Below, in pieces: positions 1 to 6,167 of a DNA stretch of 6,256 bases (its first letter is position 1; each line of letters starts with the position of its first letter). The DNA comes from Campylobacterota bacterium (GTDB taxonomy: Bacteria; Campylobacterota; Campylobacteria; Campylobacterales; Sulfurovaceae). The position numbers and the translations under genes were made by a program. The stretch lies in NCBI GenBank assembly GCA_013153825.1, contig JAADDP010000123.1, forward strand, positions 1 through 6,256, in the 5' to 3' direction. A model generated the notes under the pieces. That model had not been told where the DNA came from and ran no database searches. It worked only from the letters and a program-made list of their open reading frames with translations.

Positions 1-828
1 TAAGAATAGAGCCCTCTTCTCCATCTCCATGGCTGAAAAGAAGGATTTATTCTGTTCCCACCACCCTTCAACAACTATTAAATTTTGGAGTCCAATATCT
101 TTAAGATAATTCTTGATACTCTCTGTATCATCCATCGCTCTATTTGAGTAGATGTGAATACCATCATATATACCCTCTTCTCTTTTTAAAATCTTCTCGA
201 ATGGTTTTAATGATGTGTATATAATTGCCTTATCATAAGCCTTTAAACCTGAGTCAAATTTTGCTATCGCTTTAAATCTCTTCTGTAGAGGCATAGTTCC
301 AAAACCTATAGCCCTCTGTTCTGAGAAGTAGAGAGTTAACTTATCCCCAATAGATACAAGTAGCTCATCGGCTAATGTCTTTCCCATAACAATCTTGTAT
401 TTACTATCTAACTCTATTGAATTTTCAATTGCCTCTCTAAATACTCTATTAATTTTAGCCTCTTTTTGAAAATCTACCCCATATAGTATTGAGCCATTTA
501 CATTTGACCCACTTTTGGTTATAACTTGGGTTGTATAGTAGGGGCTAAATTTTAGATTTGGAAATTCTATTTTAAGCTTAGATATAAGATTGTCGTTAGC
601 GACTCCATGGGTTGAGGGTATTAGCGTTATTGGGTAGTTCATTACAAAGAGTCTTTTTTTAAACTCCTTCTCTGTCCCATTCATAATTCCCATCGCAACC
701 ATAAGAACCATAACCCCAGCACTAATCCCTAAAAATGCAAGTAGCATGGAGATGAATATGAAAGGGTTATCCCTATCATACTTGAGATAGTGTCGAACTA
801 TCCTATTTATCAGCTCCCCATTTACCAT
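1..828 (-). CDS. LolC/LolE-like ABC transporter permease, 5' part only (runs off the left edge)
   Basis: Inner-membrane permease of the LolCDE/MacB type, the family that releases lipoproteins from the inner membrane for transfer to the outer membrane. The frame is open for 276 codons from ATG 828 to the window edge, against roughly 400 residues for a whole family member, so the C-terminal three-helix bundle is missing here. Residues 1-22 are polar and cytoplasmic-looking (ending in YDRDNP), residues 23-49 form one strong membrane helix (FIFISMLLAFLGISAG onward), and 50-255 look like the extracytoplasmic MacB-type core domain. Residues 256-276 (WWEQN, then FFSAMEMEKRAL) match the conserved LolC/E segment just before the second membrane helix. 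The ATG shares one base with the secA stop (TAATG), implying translational coupling; the nearest SD-like AAGGG is about 12 nt upstream. A permease following secA is also remembered from Helicobacter. LolC versus LolE cannot be decided. Confidence 0.85.
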   Translation of the reverse strand, partial: MVNGELINRIVRHYLKYDRDNPFIFISMLLAFLGISAGVMVLMVAMGIMNGTEKEFKKRLFVMNYPITLIPSTHGVANDNLISKLKIEFPNLKFSPYYTTQVITKSGSNVNGSILYGVDFQKEAKINRVFREAIENSIELDSKYKIVMGKTLADELLVSIGDKLTLYFSEQRAIGFGTMPLQKRFKAIAKFDSGLKAYDKAIIYTSLKPFEKILKREEGIYDGIHIYSNRAMDDTESIKNYLKDIGLQNLIVVEGWWEQNKSFFSAMEMEKRALFL

Positions 829-3473
829 TATGCCAAGATACCCTTTTTAGGTCCACTCTTGCCACAACACTGCTTATACTTCTTTCCACTTCCACATGGA
901 CATGGCTCATTTCTCTTCGGCTTTTTTGCAGTTCTAATCGGTTTTCTAACGACATCTTTTGGCTCATCATCTCCAACATCTGCTTGAACCATCTCCTCCT
1001 CATTTGTCTTAGCATTTTCTAAATCTGCCTCTAGCTCATTTAGAATAGCCTCCATTCTCTTCTTCTCTTCTTCTGGAGATTCAAAGTTAAATTGGACTAA
1101 ATGTAGAGTCTCAACTGCCTCATGTTTAATTCTATCTATAAGTTGCATAAACAGATTATAGCTATCCTTCTTATACTCGGTTAGAGGGTCTTTCTGGTTA
1201 TATCCTCTAAGTCCAATACCTGTCTTTAGGACATCCATCTCATATAGATGCTCTCTCCATAGAGGGTCTAGAACTCCTAGATATAGAACCCTCTGAACCT
1301 CGCTTCTCTGCTCTTTAGATAGGGGCTTCATCTTCTCCTCATAAGCCCCCTCCAACATATTGTAGAGTAGCTCTCTTATCTGGGAATACTCCTTCCCTTT
1401 AACTATATCTGGATCAAAATCTATCGCAACCCTGCTCTTAAGTAGCTCCCTCAACTTTGGAATATTGAAATCTTCAGGAGGCGTTCCATCAAAAATTTCA
1501 GCCTCATTTAGAAGATACTCAATATACTCTCTTCTGTTTTCTCTAATCTTACTATCTATATCAAACTCTGGGTCTAAAAGTTGGTTTCTAAATTTATAGA
1601 TTGCCTTCCTCTGCTCATTTGCTATATCATCATACTCTAAGATATGTTTTCTAGACTCGTAGTGCATAGATTCGACTCTTTTTTGGGCTTTCTCTACTGA
1701 ACGGGTTACAATTTTTGAGTCTATATACTCACCCTCTTCAACACCCAACTTATTCATAATGGCTCTAATCTTCTCACCACCAAAGATACGGAGTAGATTA
1801 TCATCTAAACTTAGATAGAATTGAGATACCCCTGGGTCTCCCTGTCTTCCTGAACGACCTCTGAGCTGATTATCTATTCTTCTACTCTCATGTCTCTCTG
1901 TCCCTATAATATATAGACCTCCAAGCTCTTTAACCTCATCATCTATCTTAATATCGACTCCACGACCTGCCATGTTTGTAGCTACCGTTACAGCACCCTT
2001 CTTTCCAGCCTCTGCAATAATCTCTGCCTCATGCTCATGGTTTTTTGCATTTAGAACATTGTGAGGAATCTTTGCCCTCTTTAGCCTCTCATGGATTAGT
2101 TCAGACTTCTCAATAGATGCAGTTCCAATTAGGATTGGTTGACCCTTTTTATGTAGCTCTTTAACCTTCTTTACAACTGCATCAAGTTTTTCTCTCTCTG
2201 TATTATAGATTAGGTCATTTAAATCTTTTCTAGCTACAGGAACATTTGTAGGGATTGAGATTACATCTAGATTATAAATCTCTGCAAATTCTGTAGCCTC
2301 CGTCTGTGCAGTTCCTGTCATACCTGCTAGTTTCTCATACATTCTAAAGTAGTTCTGGTATGTAATCTCTGCTAGTGTTTGAGACTCCTCTTTTATCTCA
2401 ACCCCCTCTTTAGCCTCTAGTGCTTGGTGTAGCCCCTCACTATATCTTCTACCCTCACTAAGCCTACCTGTAAACTCATCTACAATTACAATCTCTCCAT
2501 CTTTTACAACATAATCCACATCTTTCTCAAAGATATATTGAGCCTTCATGGCTTGGTCTAGGTGGTGAGCTTTTGAGGCGTGTTCTAGGCTATAGAGGTT
2601 ATCAACCTCAAATAGGTCTTGAGCCTTCTGGAGACCTCTCTCTGTCATAATAATCTGTCTATTCTTCTCATCTACATAGAAATCGAAATCTAGCTCTGGC
2701 TCATCCTCTCCAGCTTTTACCTCTGGCTTCTCCCCCTTTTCCATCTTCTGAGCAATCTCATCTGCTTTAGCATAGAAGTTTGTATCCCTTTTAACTGGCC
2801 CAGAGATAATAAGTGGAGTTCTAGCCTCATCAATTAAAATTGAGTCCACCTCATCTACAATTGCATAATAGTGACCTCTTTGAACCTTGTCTTCGGCTCT
2901 ACTCTTCATATTGTCTCGAAGGTAGTCAAATCCAAACTCATTATTTGTACCGTAGGTTATATCTGAATCATATTGAGCCTTCTTTGTCTCCTCATCATAT
3001 ATATCCTCAGTTAGACACCCTACGCTATACCCCAAGAAGTTGTATAGTTTTCCCATATCTCTAGCGTCTCTTTTAGCTAGATAGTCATTTACAGTTACAA
3101 CATGTACACCCTCTCCAAGCATTGCGTTTAGTGATACTGCCAGTGTAGCCACAAGGGTCTTACCCTCTCCAGTCTTCATCTCAGCAATAGCTCCATCATG
3201 TAGAACCATTCCACCTACAATCTGCACATCAAAGTGACGCATATTTAAAACTCTTTTACTCGCCTCTCTAGTGATAGCAAATGAATCATTTAAAGCCTCA
3301 TCTAAACTTTTGTCTCCAGATTTTACATTAGCTTTTAATCTATTAAATGCCTCTTTTAACTCATTATCAGTAAGTTTTTCATATTTACTCTCAAGTTTAT
3401 TTATATCTTTTACTCTTTTTAAATACTTTTTTACGATTCTATCGTTTCTTGAACCAAATATCATTTTTAGCAT
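828..3473 (-). CDS. secA: SecA, preprotein translocase ATPase
   Basis: Cytosolic/peripheral-membrane motor that drives unfolded preproteins through SecYEG by ATP hydrolysis. Full length at 881 residues. Visible landmarks: Walker A MKTGEGKT (99-106), Walker B/DEAD-type VDEVD (206-210), [11 protein letters not shown] (215-225), the acidic insert around 240-270, MTGTA (385-389), the second nucleotide-binding half with [12 protein letters not shown] (499-510) and [10 protein letters not shown] with its arginine fingers (539-548), the helical scaffold/wing region (about 590-795), an acidic low-complexity linker (about 796-845), and the C-terminal zinc motif CPC...CC (C858, C860, C869, C870; CxCx8CC) that binds SecB or membrane in relatives. 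ATG 3473 is preferred over ATG at codon 4: a TTAGG lies about 11 nt upstream of the first, while nothing SD-like precedes the second. The gene is 68 nt downstream of the DUF2202 gene and overlaps the next permease gene by 1 nt. No missing motif or frameshift. Confidence 0.98.
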   Translation of the reverse strand: MLKMIFGSRNDRIVKKYLKRVKDINKLESKYEKLTDNELKEAFNRLKANVKSGDKSLDEALNDSFAITREASKRVLNMRHFDVQIVGGMVLHDGAIAEMKTGEGKTLVATLAVSLNAMLGEGVHVVTVNDYLAKRDARDMGKLYNFLGYSVGCLTEDIYDEETKKAQYDSDITYGTNNEFGFDYLRDNMKSRAEDKVQRGHYYAIVDEVDSILIDEARTPLIISGPVKRDTNFYAKADEIAQKMEKGEKPEVKAGEDEPELDFDFYVDEKNRQIIMTERGLQKAQDLFEVDNLYSLEHASKAHHLDQAMKAQYIFEKDVDYVVKDGEIVIVDEFTGRLSEGRRYSEGLHQALEAKEGVEIKEESQTLAEITYQNYFRMYEKLAGMTGTAQTEATEFAEIYNLDVISIPTNVPVARKDLNDLIYNTEREKLDAVVKKVKELHKKGQPILIGTASIEKSELIHERLKRAKIPHNVLNAKNHEHEAEIIAEAGKKGAVTVATNMAGRGVDIKIDDEVKELGGLYIIGTERHESRRIDNQLRGRSGRQGDPGVSQFYLSLDDNLLRIFGGEKIRAIMNKLGVEEGEYIDSKIVTRSVEKAQKRVESMHYESRKHILEYDDIANEQRKAIYKFRNQLLDPEFDIDSKIRENRREYIEYLLNEAEIFDGTPPEDFNIPKLRELLKSRVAIDFDPDIVKGKEYSQIRELLYNMLEGAYEEKMKPLSKEQRSEVQRVLYLGVLDPLWREHLYEMDVLKTGIGLRGYNQKDPLTEYKKDSYNLFMQLIDRIKHEAVETLHLVQFNFESPEEEKKRMEAILNELEADLENAKTNEEEMVQADVGDDEPKDVVRKPIRTAKKPKRNEPCPCGSGKKYKQCCGKSGPKKGILA

Positions 3474-3505
3474 TTTGTATATAACCTAATATTAAAATTA
3501 AACCA

Positions 3506-3511
3506 ATTTTA
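3506..3511 (-). promoter_or_regulatory. Possible -10 element for secA
   Basis: TAAAAT on the minus strand, in the AT-rich gap between the DUF2202 stop and the secA start. It would place the transcript start near 3499 and give a leader of about 26 nt. No convincing -35 is seen, which is common in Campylobacterota, but AT-rich gaps also give such hexamers by chance. secA could instead be read through from the upstream gene, since no terminator is visible between them. Confidence 0.3.
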
Positions 3512-3541
3512 TCTAAAATTTATGTAAATATCGATTAGCTT

Positions 3542-4222
3542 CTACCAGCCACCTCTCCCTTTTCCTCCACCTCTACCATTTTGTTGAGGATACTCTGGAT
3601 GGCAATACTCTCTCTCTAGAGAACAGCATCCATTTGAGATACCCATCCGTTTTAAAGCTCTATCAAAAGCCCAGTAGTGGTTATAGCTCCCTCTCCTAAG
3701 AGAGTCAAATGTCTGCAGGGCATCTCTAGCACCAGCCCTCTCTGCAATCTCCATATATCCATTTAGGTCATCTATATCTGTCACCTCAACCATACAGCCA
3801 ACCTCAAGTGCATCTCTCTCTGAACGTATACCTTTGGAGTAGAGCTTATCATAGAGGGTCTGAATCTTAGATACCCTATACTCACCTACTCTCTGCTCTA
3901 CAGTTGAGACTCCATACCTTCTAGCCAATCTAGCTACAGCATCTATATGTCTCGTCTCTGAGTTTGTAGCTATCTTGTAGAGTTGTCTTATCTTATATTT
4001 TGAATATAGAGCTAGATATATATCCTTTGCCAACCTCTCCTCATCATACATATACTCTAGAGCAGATACAATCTCTCCACTAGCTCCTGAGTTCGATGTT
4101 GAACTGCCATATCCATACTCTCCATTGTGATGTTTTCCATAACCTCCACCATGCCCATGCCCCATACACCCTACGGAGAATATAGACATAAGTGATATAG
4201 ATAATAAAAATTTATGTTTCAA
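3542..4222 (-). CDS. DUF2202 ferritin-like domain lipoprotein, TTG start
   Basis: Predicted exported, lipid-anchored protein of 226 residues. Residues 1-18 form a type II signal peptide ending SVG before the lipobox Cys19. Residues 20-50 are rich in Gly, His, Tyr and Ser (GHGHGGGYGKHH), a plausible metal-binding or flexible tether. Residues 51-200 fit the DUF2202 ferritin-like four-helix domain: EYMYDEERLAKDIYLALY (56-73), SETRH (88-92), GCMVEVTDIDDL (142-153) and SYNHYWAF (179-186). Likely metal ligands are E62, E89, H92, E146, D149 and H182. Four extra cysteines (143, 199, 200, 207) and a Gly/Arg-rich tail (216-226) are unusual. The start is TTG, chosen because AAAGGA sits 6 nt upstream (4229-4234) and no ATG gives the signal peptide. 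A TATAAT lies at 4250-4255. It sits alone between ssrA and secA. DUF2202 function is not established; iron or redox handling at the membrane is inference only. Confidence 0.85.
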   Translation of the reverse strand: MKHKFLLSISLMSIFSVGCMGHGHGGGYGKHHNGEYGYGSSTSNSGASGEIVSALEYMYDEERLAKDIYLALYSKYKIRQLYKIATNSETRHIDAVARLARRYGVSTVEQRVGEYRVSKIQTLYDKLYSKGIRSERDALEVGCMVEVTDIDDLNGYMEIAERAGARDALQTFDSLRRGSYNHYWAFDRALKRMGISNGCCSLEREYCHPEYPQQNGRGGGKGRGGW

Positions 4223-4228
4223 ATCTAT

Positions 4229-4234
4229 TCCTTT
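4229..4234 (-). promoter_or_regulatory. Shine-Dalgarno fixing the TTG start of the DUF2202 gene
   Basis: AAAGGA on the minus strand, separated by 6 nt from TTG at 4222-4220. It is the only good SD in front of the signal-peptide-encoding frame, which has no ATG before codon 12, so it supports the TTG start. Confidence 0.75.
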
Positions 4235-4249
4235 GATTAAGTTTTCAAA

Positions 4250-4255
4250 ATTATA
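4250..4255 (-). promoter_or_regulatory. Promoter -10 element for the DUF2202 gene
   Basis: Perfect TATAAT on the minus strand, with the start codon 27 nt downstream, giving a leader of about 20 nt that contains the SD. The -35 side is only AT-rich. The element lies 43 nt beyond the 3' end of ssrA, so the gene probably has its own promoter rather than depending on ssrA read-through. Confidence 0.6.
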
Positions 4256-4282
4256 TCTCTATTTTATGGAGTAAATGTGAAA

Positions 4283-4297
4283 AGTAAGCCGATACTT
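4283..4297 (-). terminator. Weak hairpin after ssrA, possible terminator
   Basis: Just past the tmRNA CCA end, the minus strand carries AAGTA, a five- to six-base loop, then TACTT followed by TTC. The stem is only 5 bp and AT-rich and the T-run is short, so this is a weak candidate; no better terminator for ssrA is visible before the next promoter. Confidence 0.25.
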
Positions 4298-4298
4298 A

Positions 4299-4648
4299 TG
4301 GTGGAGGCGTGGGGAATCGAACCCCAGTCCTGAAATAGCAAGAGCTATGACTCTACATGTTTAGACGGTGCTGTTTAGATTTCATCTTGCTTCGAACAGA
4401 CACCCGAGACTACACAAGACTAGCCAGAGATTTCACCCATACGGTTTGGCTCCCATATAGGTATAGCCACCAATTTGTGATACTCCATCGGTTAAGATGG
4501 CAATCCCCGATAGAGCAGTCCGCTACGCTACAGCGTAAGCAGGACGGTAATTTGTATTATTTGCGTTTATTTGTAGGAAGCCTATTAACGTTGGCAATAC
4601 CGACATGCACATAGCCCCGACTACTCCAGTCGAAACCTAGTCGCCCCC
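4299..4648 (-). ncRNA. ssrA: Transfer-messenger RNA (tmRNA, 10Sa RNA), one-piece form
   Basis: Rescues stalled ribosomes with SmpB by acting first as an alanyl-tRNA and then as a short message that adds a degradation tag. The 5' end GGGGGCGACTAGGTTTCGAC pairs through GGGGGCG with CGCCTCC at the 3' end, leaving the G3-U alanine identity wobble. The T-arm is GGGG, TTCGATT, CCCC, and ACCA is encoded, ending at 4299. The length of 350 nt is normal for one-piece tmRNA. The tag frame runs from GCA at 4564 to TAG at 4523 and encodes ANNTNYRPAYAVA. Its last codons and stop lie in a hairpin (GCTTACGCT against AGCGTAGC with one bulged T), as expected for helix 5. The tag resembles Campylobacter and Helicobacter tags in NN and PAYA but carries an Arg and ends in AVA. 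Transcription starts from a strong extended -10 promoter. The plus-strand frame across this region is only a shadow. Confidence 0.97.
4523..4564 (-). other. tmRNA tag-peptide reading frame (ANNTNYRPAYAVA, stop TAG)
   Basis: Thirteen codons plus stop inside ssrA, beginning with the resume codon GCA. Preceded by the non-encoded alanine from the charged tmRNA, the tag appended to stalled proteins would be A-ANNTNYRPAYAVA. The small hydrophobic C-terminus (AVA) fits recognition by ClpXP-type proteases. Confidence 0.9.
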
Positions 4649-4665
4649 ATATAATCAAAGCTACG

Positions 4666-4674
4666 ATTATATCA
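4666..4674 (-). promoter_or_regulatory. ssrA promoter, extended -10
   Basis: TGATATAAT on the minus strand is a consensus extended -10 (TGn plus TATAAT). It is preceded by an A/T-rich block including eight A residues, which could act as an UP element. Seventeen nt separate the hexamer from the mature tmRNA 5' end at 4648, leaving a short leader for RNase P to remove. No clear -35 is seen. Confidence 0.8.
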
Positions 4675-4693
4675 TATTTTTTTTAAATATTGA

Positions 4694-4714
4694 TAAATGG
4701 GATATCCCCATTTA
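4694..4714 (-). repeat. 8-bp inverted repeat between the dnaC-like gene and the ssrA promoter
   Basis: TAAATGGG, a 5-nt loop (GATAT on the minus strand), then CCCATTTA. It begins 11 nt after the dnaC-like stop. It could end the replication operon transcript, but no U-tract follows on the minus strand (TCAATATTTAAA...). It also overlaps the -35 to -50 zone of the ssrA promoter, so a protein-binding operator is an alternative. Neither role is shown. Confidence 0.4.
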
Positions 4715-4725
4715 GGAGATTTGGC

Positions 4726-5457
4726 TCACCTAAGGCTATCTCCACCAAATCCAAATGATTTGATAGAGTTCTCTTTAAGTCTATCTACAAGCCTCTCCCC
4801 TATAAATCTCTTAAATTGAGCCTGTAGTAGATTTGTTATATAGATTGTTGGTAACATCTCATTATATCTATGGCTAAATAGCTCCTCTAGCTGTATCTTC
4901 TGCCAATCCACAAGCTCCCTCTTTCCAATCTCATCCACAATTAGAACTGTGGAATCCCTAAACTTCTCAAACTCTGAGTATCTCTTCATAAAGAATAGAT
5001 TTAGAAGTTGATACTCCGTCGTATACTTTACATCTAACAGACGCTTTTTGATAAACTCTATTGCAAATCCACAACTTAGATATGTCTTACCTGTACCTAT
5101 AGAGCCGAATATAAGAATATCTGTCGATTTATCTATATTCTCCTTATATATGAAGTTCTCTCTAAAATACTCCACAACTCTAATCTGATTCTCCCCTATA
5201 GGCTTAAGCTCTGCCCCTCTATACCTCTTTGGAACCCCTGACTCCTCCAGTAGATGTTTAACAACTCTTCTCCTCTGAATCTCATTATCCCTAATTCTCC
5301 TCTCCCTCTCTAGACAGCTAGAGCATATAAAGTTCTCCTCATAGCCCCTATAGACCTCTCCACATCTAATACATGGCATTTTAGGTATCTGCTCTCTGAG
5401 ACTTCTCATATCTTTTAATCTATTTGAGACTATTTCTGGATTTTTAAAGCCATCCAT
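4726..5457 (-). CDS. DnaC-like AAA+ helicase loader of phage type, N-terminal zinc motif
   Basis: Predicted to load the replicative helicase DnaB at the element's origin, the role of lambda P or DnaC. Counting from ATG 5457 it is 243 residues; positions below follow that start. A four-cysteine zinc site CIRC...CSSC (C29, C32, C45, C48) is followed by a basic helix (50-68). Next comes the AAA+ core: Walker A GSIGTGKT (118-125), Walker B VLIVDEIG (171-178), sensor 1 region PTIYITN (203-209), and an arginine-finger-type GERLVDRL (220-227). A frame from GTG 5466 is three codons longer, but its GTG abuts GAGGAG with no spacing, whereas ATG 5457 lies 8 nt after it; I therefore choose the ATG. It starts 2 nt after the stop of the initiator gene, so the pair is an operon and probably translationally coupled. 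Arginine codons are mostly AGA/AGG. IstB-type transposase helpers share this fold, but the O-like partner and absence of a transposase favour a loader. Confidence 0.85.
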   Translation of the reverse strand: MDGFKNPEIVSNRLKDMRSLREQIPKMPCIRCGEVYRGYEENFICSSCLERERRIRDNEIQRRRVVKHLLEESGVPKRYRGAELKPIGENQIRVVEYFRENFIYKENIDKSTDILIFGSIGTGKTYLSCGFAIEFIKKRLLDVKYTTEYQLLNLFFMKRYSEFEKFRDSTVLIVDEIGKRELVDWQKIQLEELFSHRYNEMLPTIYITNLLQAQFKRFIGERLVDRLKENSIKSFGFGGDSLR

Positions 5458-5459
5458 CT

Positions 5460-6167
5460 CTACCACTCCTCAACAATATAGGCATCTTTCGGTGGTAAAT
5501 TGTTAAGGCGTGAATTTGAGTTTAAATCTGTTTTCTCAATATTTTCGCCTCGGTCGCCGCCGCGCCGCCAATTTTGGGCCCGGCTAACCCAGCTCTTATA
5601 CGCTTCAATGAAATCTTCATATCGGTATCCCTTAGCCTCTAATGAGCTGATAAACTCATCTATCGGTAGAGGCTCCGCCTCTATATCCTCTAACTGCCTA
5701 ATAATCCTCTCCTGCTCATCTTTTTTCAAATCTTTCCATCTTTTCTTTTTATATATTTTTTCTTTTTCTCTGTATGTATTCTCTAGATATGTATTCTTAG
5801 TTATAGTAGTGTGAATTTCACACAACTGGTAGTGTGAATTTAACACTACTGGTTCTGTAAATTTTACCATACAAGTACGGTATTTTTCCCAGTTTATCTT
5901 ATAATAATTTTTAGCAGGTAACCCCTCTTTTTTAACAGAAATAAAATCCAAATCTCTTATTTTTCTCTTAGCTCCCCTTAGCTCACTATCTGTAAAATTT
6001 AACTCTCTCTTAAGCTCCTTATCCGTCTTATAGAACTTATCCTTTATCTTAAACCAGTACATAAGTTGAGATAGAAGTATCCCTCCAGTTATTGAACCTG
6101 CAATATCCCTATAGATAGGATAGTATGCTATTGGTCTCTGTTTAACTATTTCTGATGTTGATTTCAC
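5460..6167 (-). CDS. Phage-type replication initiator (lambda O-like in role), winged-helix N-terminus, GTG start
   Basis: A 235-residue protein likely to bind an origin and recruit the helicase loader encoded next. Residues 10-95 (PIAYYPIYRDIAGSITGGIL, then YWFKIKDKFYKTD, LNFTDSELRGAKRKIRDLDFISV, GLPAKNYYKI) match the winged-helix domain common at the N-terminus of phage replication proteins. Residues 96-125 are a linker encoded by DNA carrying the 23-bp iterons; 126-160 are lysine/glutamate-rich and helical, encoded by the AT-rich tract. Residues 165-200 (PIDEFISSLEAKGYRYEDFIEAYKSWV) form a second helical domain, and 201-235 are a charged tail. GTG 6167 is the first possible start: an in-frame TAG directly precedes it and the next Met is codon 36. 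No properly spaced SD precedes it. The last 55 or so codons switch from AGA/AGG to CGN arginine codons and include a 92% GC patch. No similarity search was possible, so the O-like role rests on domain look, partner and embedded repeats. Confidence 0.75.
   Translation of the reverse strand: MKSTSEIVKQRPIAYYPIYRDIAGSITGGILLSQLMYWFKIKDKFYKTDKELKRELNFTDSELRGAKRKIRDLDFISVKKEGLPAKNYYKINWEKYRTCMVKFTEPVVLNSHYQLCEIHTTITKNTYLENTYREKEKIYKKKRWKDLKKDEQERIIRQLEDIEAEPLPIDEFISSLEAKGYRYEDFIEAYKSWVSRAQNWRRGGDRGENIEKTDLNSNSRLNNLPPKDAYIVEEW
5546..5569. other. GC-rich patch inside the initiator gene
   Basis: 22 of 24 bases are G or C, built of GCC/GCG units, and GGGCCCGGC follows a few bases away at 5576-5584. 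It encodes WRRGGDRGE (about residues 200-208) and stands out sharply from the AT-rich surroundings. It may mark a recombination patch or a structured DNA element; function unknown. Confidence 0.6.
5721..5806. other. AT-rich, strand-asymmetric tract next to the iterons: candidate DNA unwinding element
   Basis: About 21% GC over 86 bp (18 G/C counted), with a core at 5741-5770 of only 4 G/C. The plus strand is almost all pyrimidine through much of it, the minus strand purine. It directly abuts the first iteron on the side away from the initiator's N-terminal coding region. Position and skew match the easily melted tract beside the lambda iterons. The lysine codons of the encoded helix also raise AT content, so composition alone is not proof. 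Confidence 0.5.
5807..5829. repeat. Iteron 1 (23 bp) of a candidate intragenic origin
   Basis: Contains the perfect dyad GTGTGAA-T-TTCACAC (5809-5823, centre 5816), followed by AACTGG. It matches iteron 2 at 21 of 23 positions. Confidence 0.75.
5830..5852. repeat. Iteron 2 (23 bp) of a candidate intragenic origin
   Basis: Directly follows iteron 1. Dyad TAGTGTGAA-T-TTAACACTA (5830-5848, centre 5839) has one mismatched pair of nine; the unit also ends in ACTGG. Differs from iteron 1 only at unit positions 13 and 18. Confidence 0.75.
5853..5875. repeat. Iteron 3, degenerate, of a candidate intragenic origin
   Basis: Matches iteron 2 at about 15 of 23 positions. It keeps a shorter dyad GTAAA-T-TTTAC (5857-5867) whose centre, 5862, is exactly 23 bp from that of iteron 2. 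A fourth, much weaker site may be centred at 5885 (7 of 11 core positions); I do not annotate it. Confidence 0.55.

Noticed and set aside
790..1015. Short frames on both strands at the secA 3' end
   Set aside because: They overlap the certain SecA C-terminus with its zinc motif and show no own start signals.
4299..4330. Integration (att) site at the ssrA 3' end
   Set aside because: I found no second copy of the ssrA 3' sequence in the window, and the genes beyond this end (DUF2202, secA) do not look mobile.
4357..4614. Plus-strand 85-codon open frame
   Set aside because: It lies wholly within the minus-strand tmRNA gene, whose sequence is constrained by RNA structure; a shadow.
4726..5457. 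IstB-type transposition helper of an insertion sequence
   Set aside because: No transposase gene or terminal inverted repeats are visible; the partner gene is a replication-type winged-helix protein.
5458..5466. GTG 5466 as start of the DnaC-like gene
   Set aside because: The GAGGAG Shine-Dalgarno abuts this GTG with no spacing, but is 8 nt from ATG 5457.
5500..5814. Plus-strand 104-codon open frame
   Set aside because: Antisense to the initiator gene; low-complexity hydrophobic/serine content arises from the complement of Lys/Glu codons. No SD or domain.
5807..5875. CRISPR-like or simple tandem repeat
   Set aside because: Units abut with no spacers, are dyad-symmetric and lie within a coding gene; iterons explain them better.
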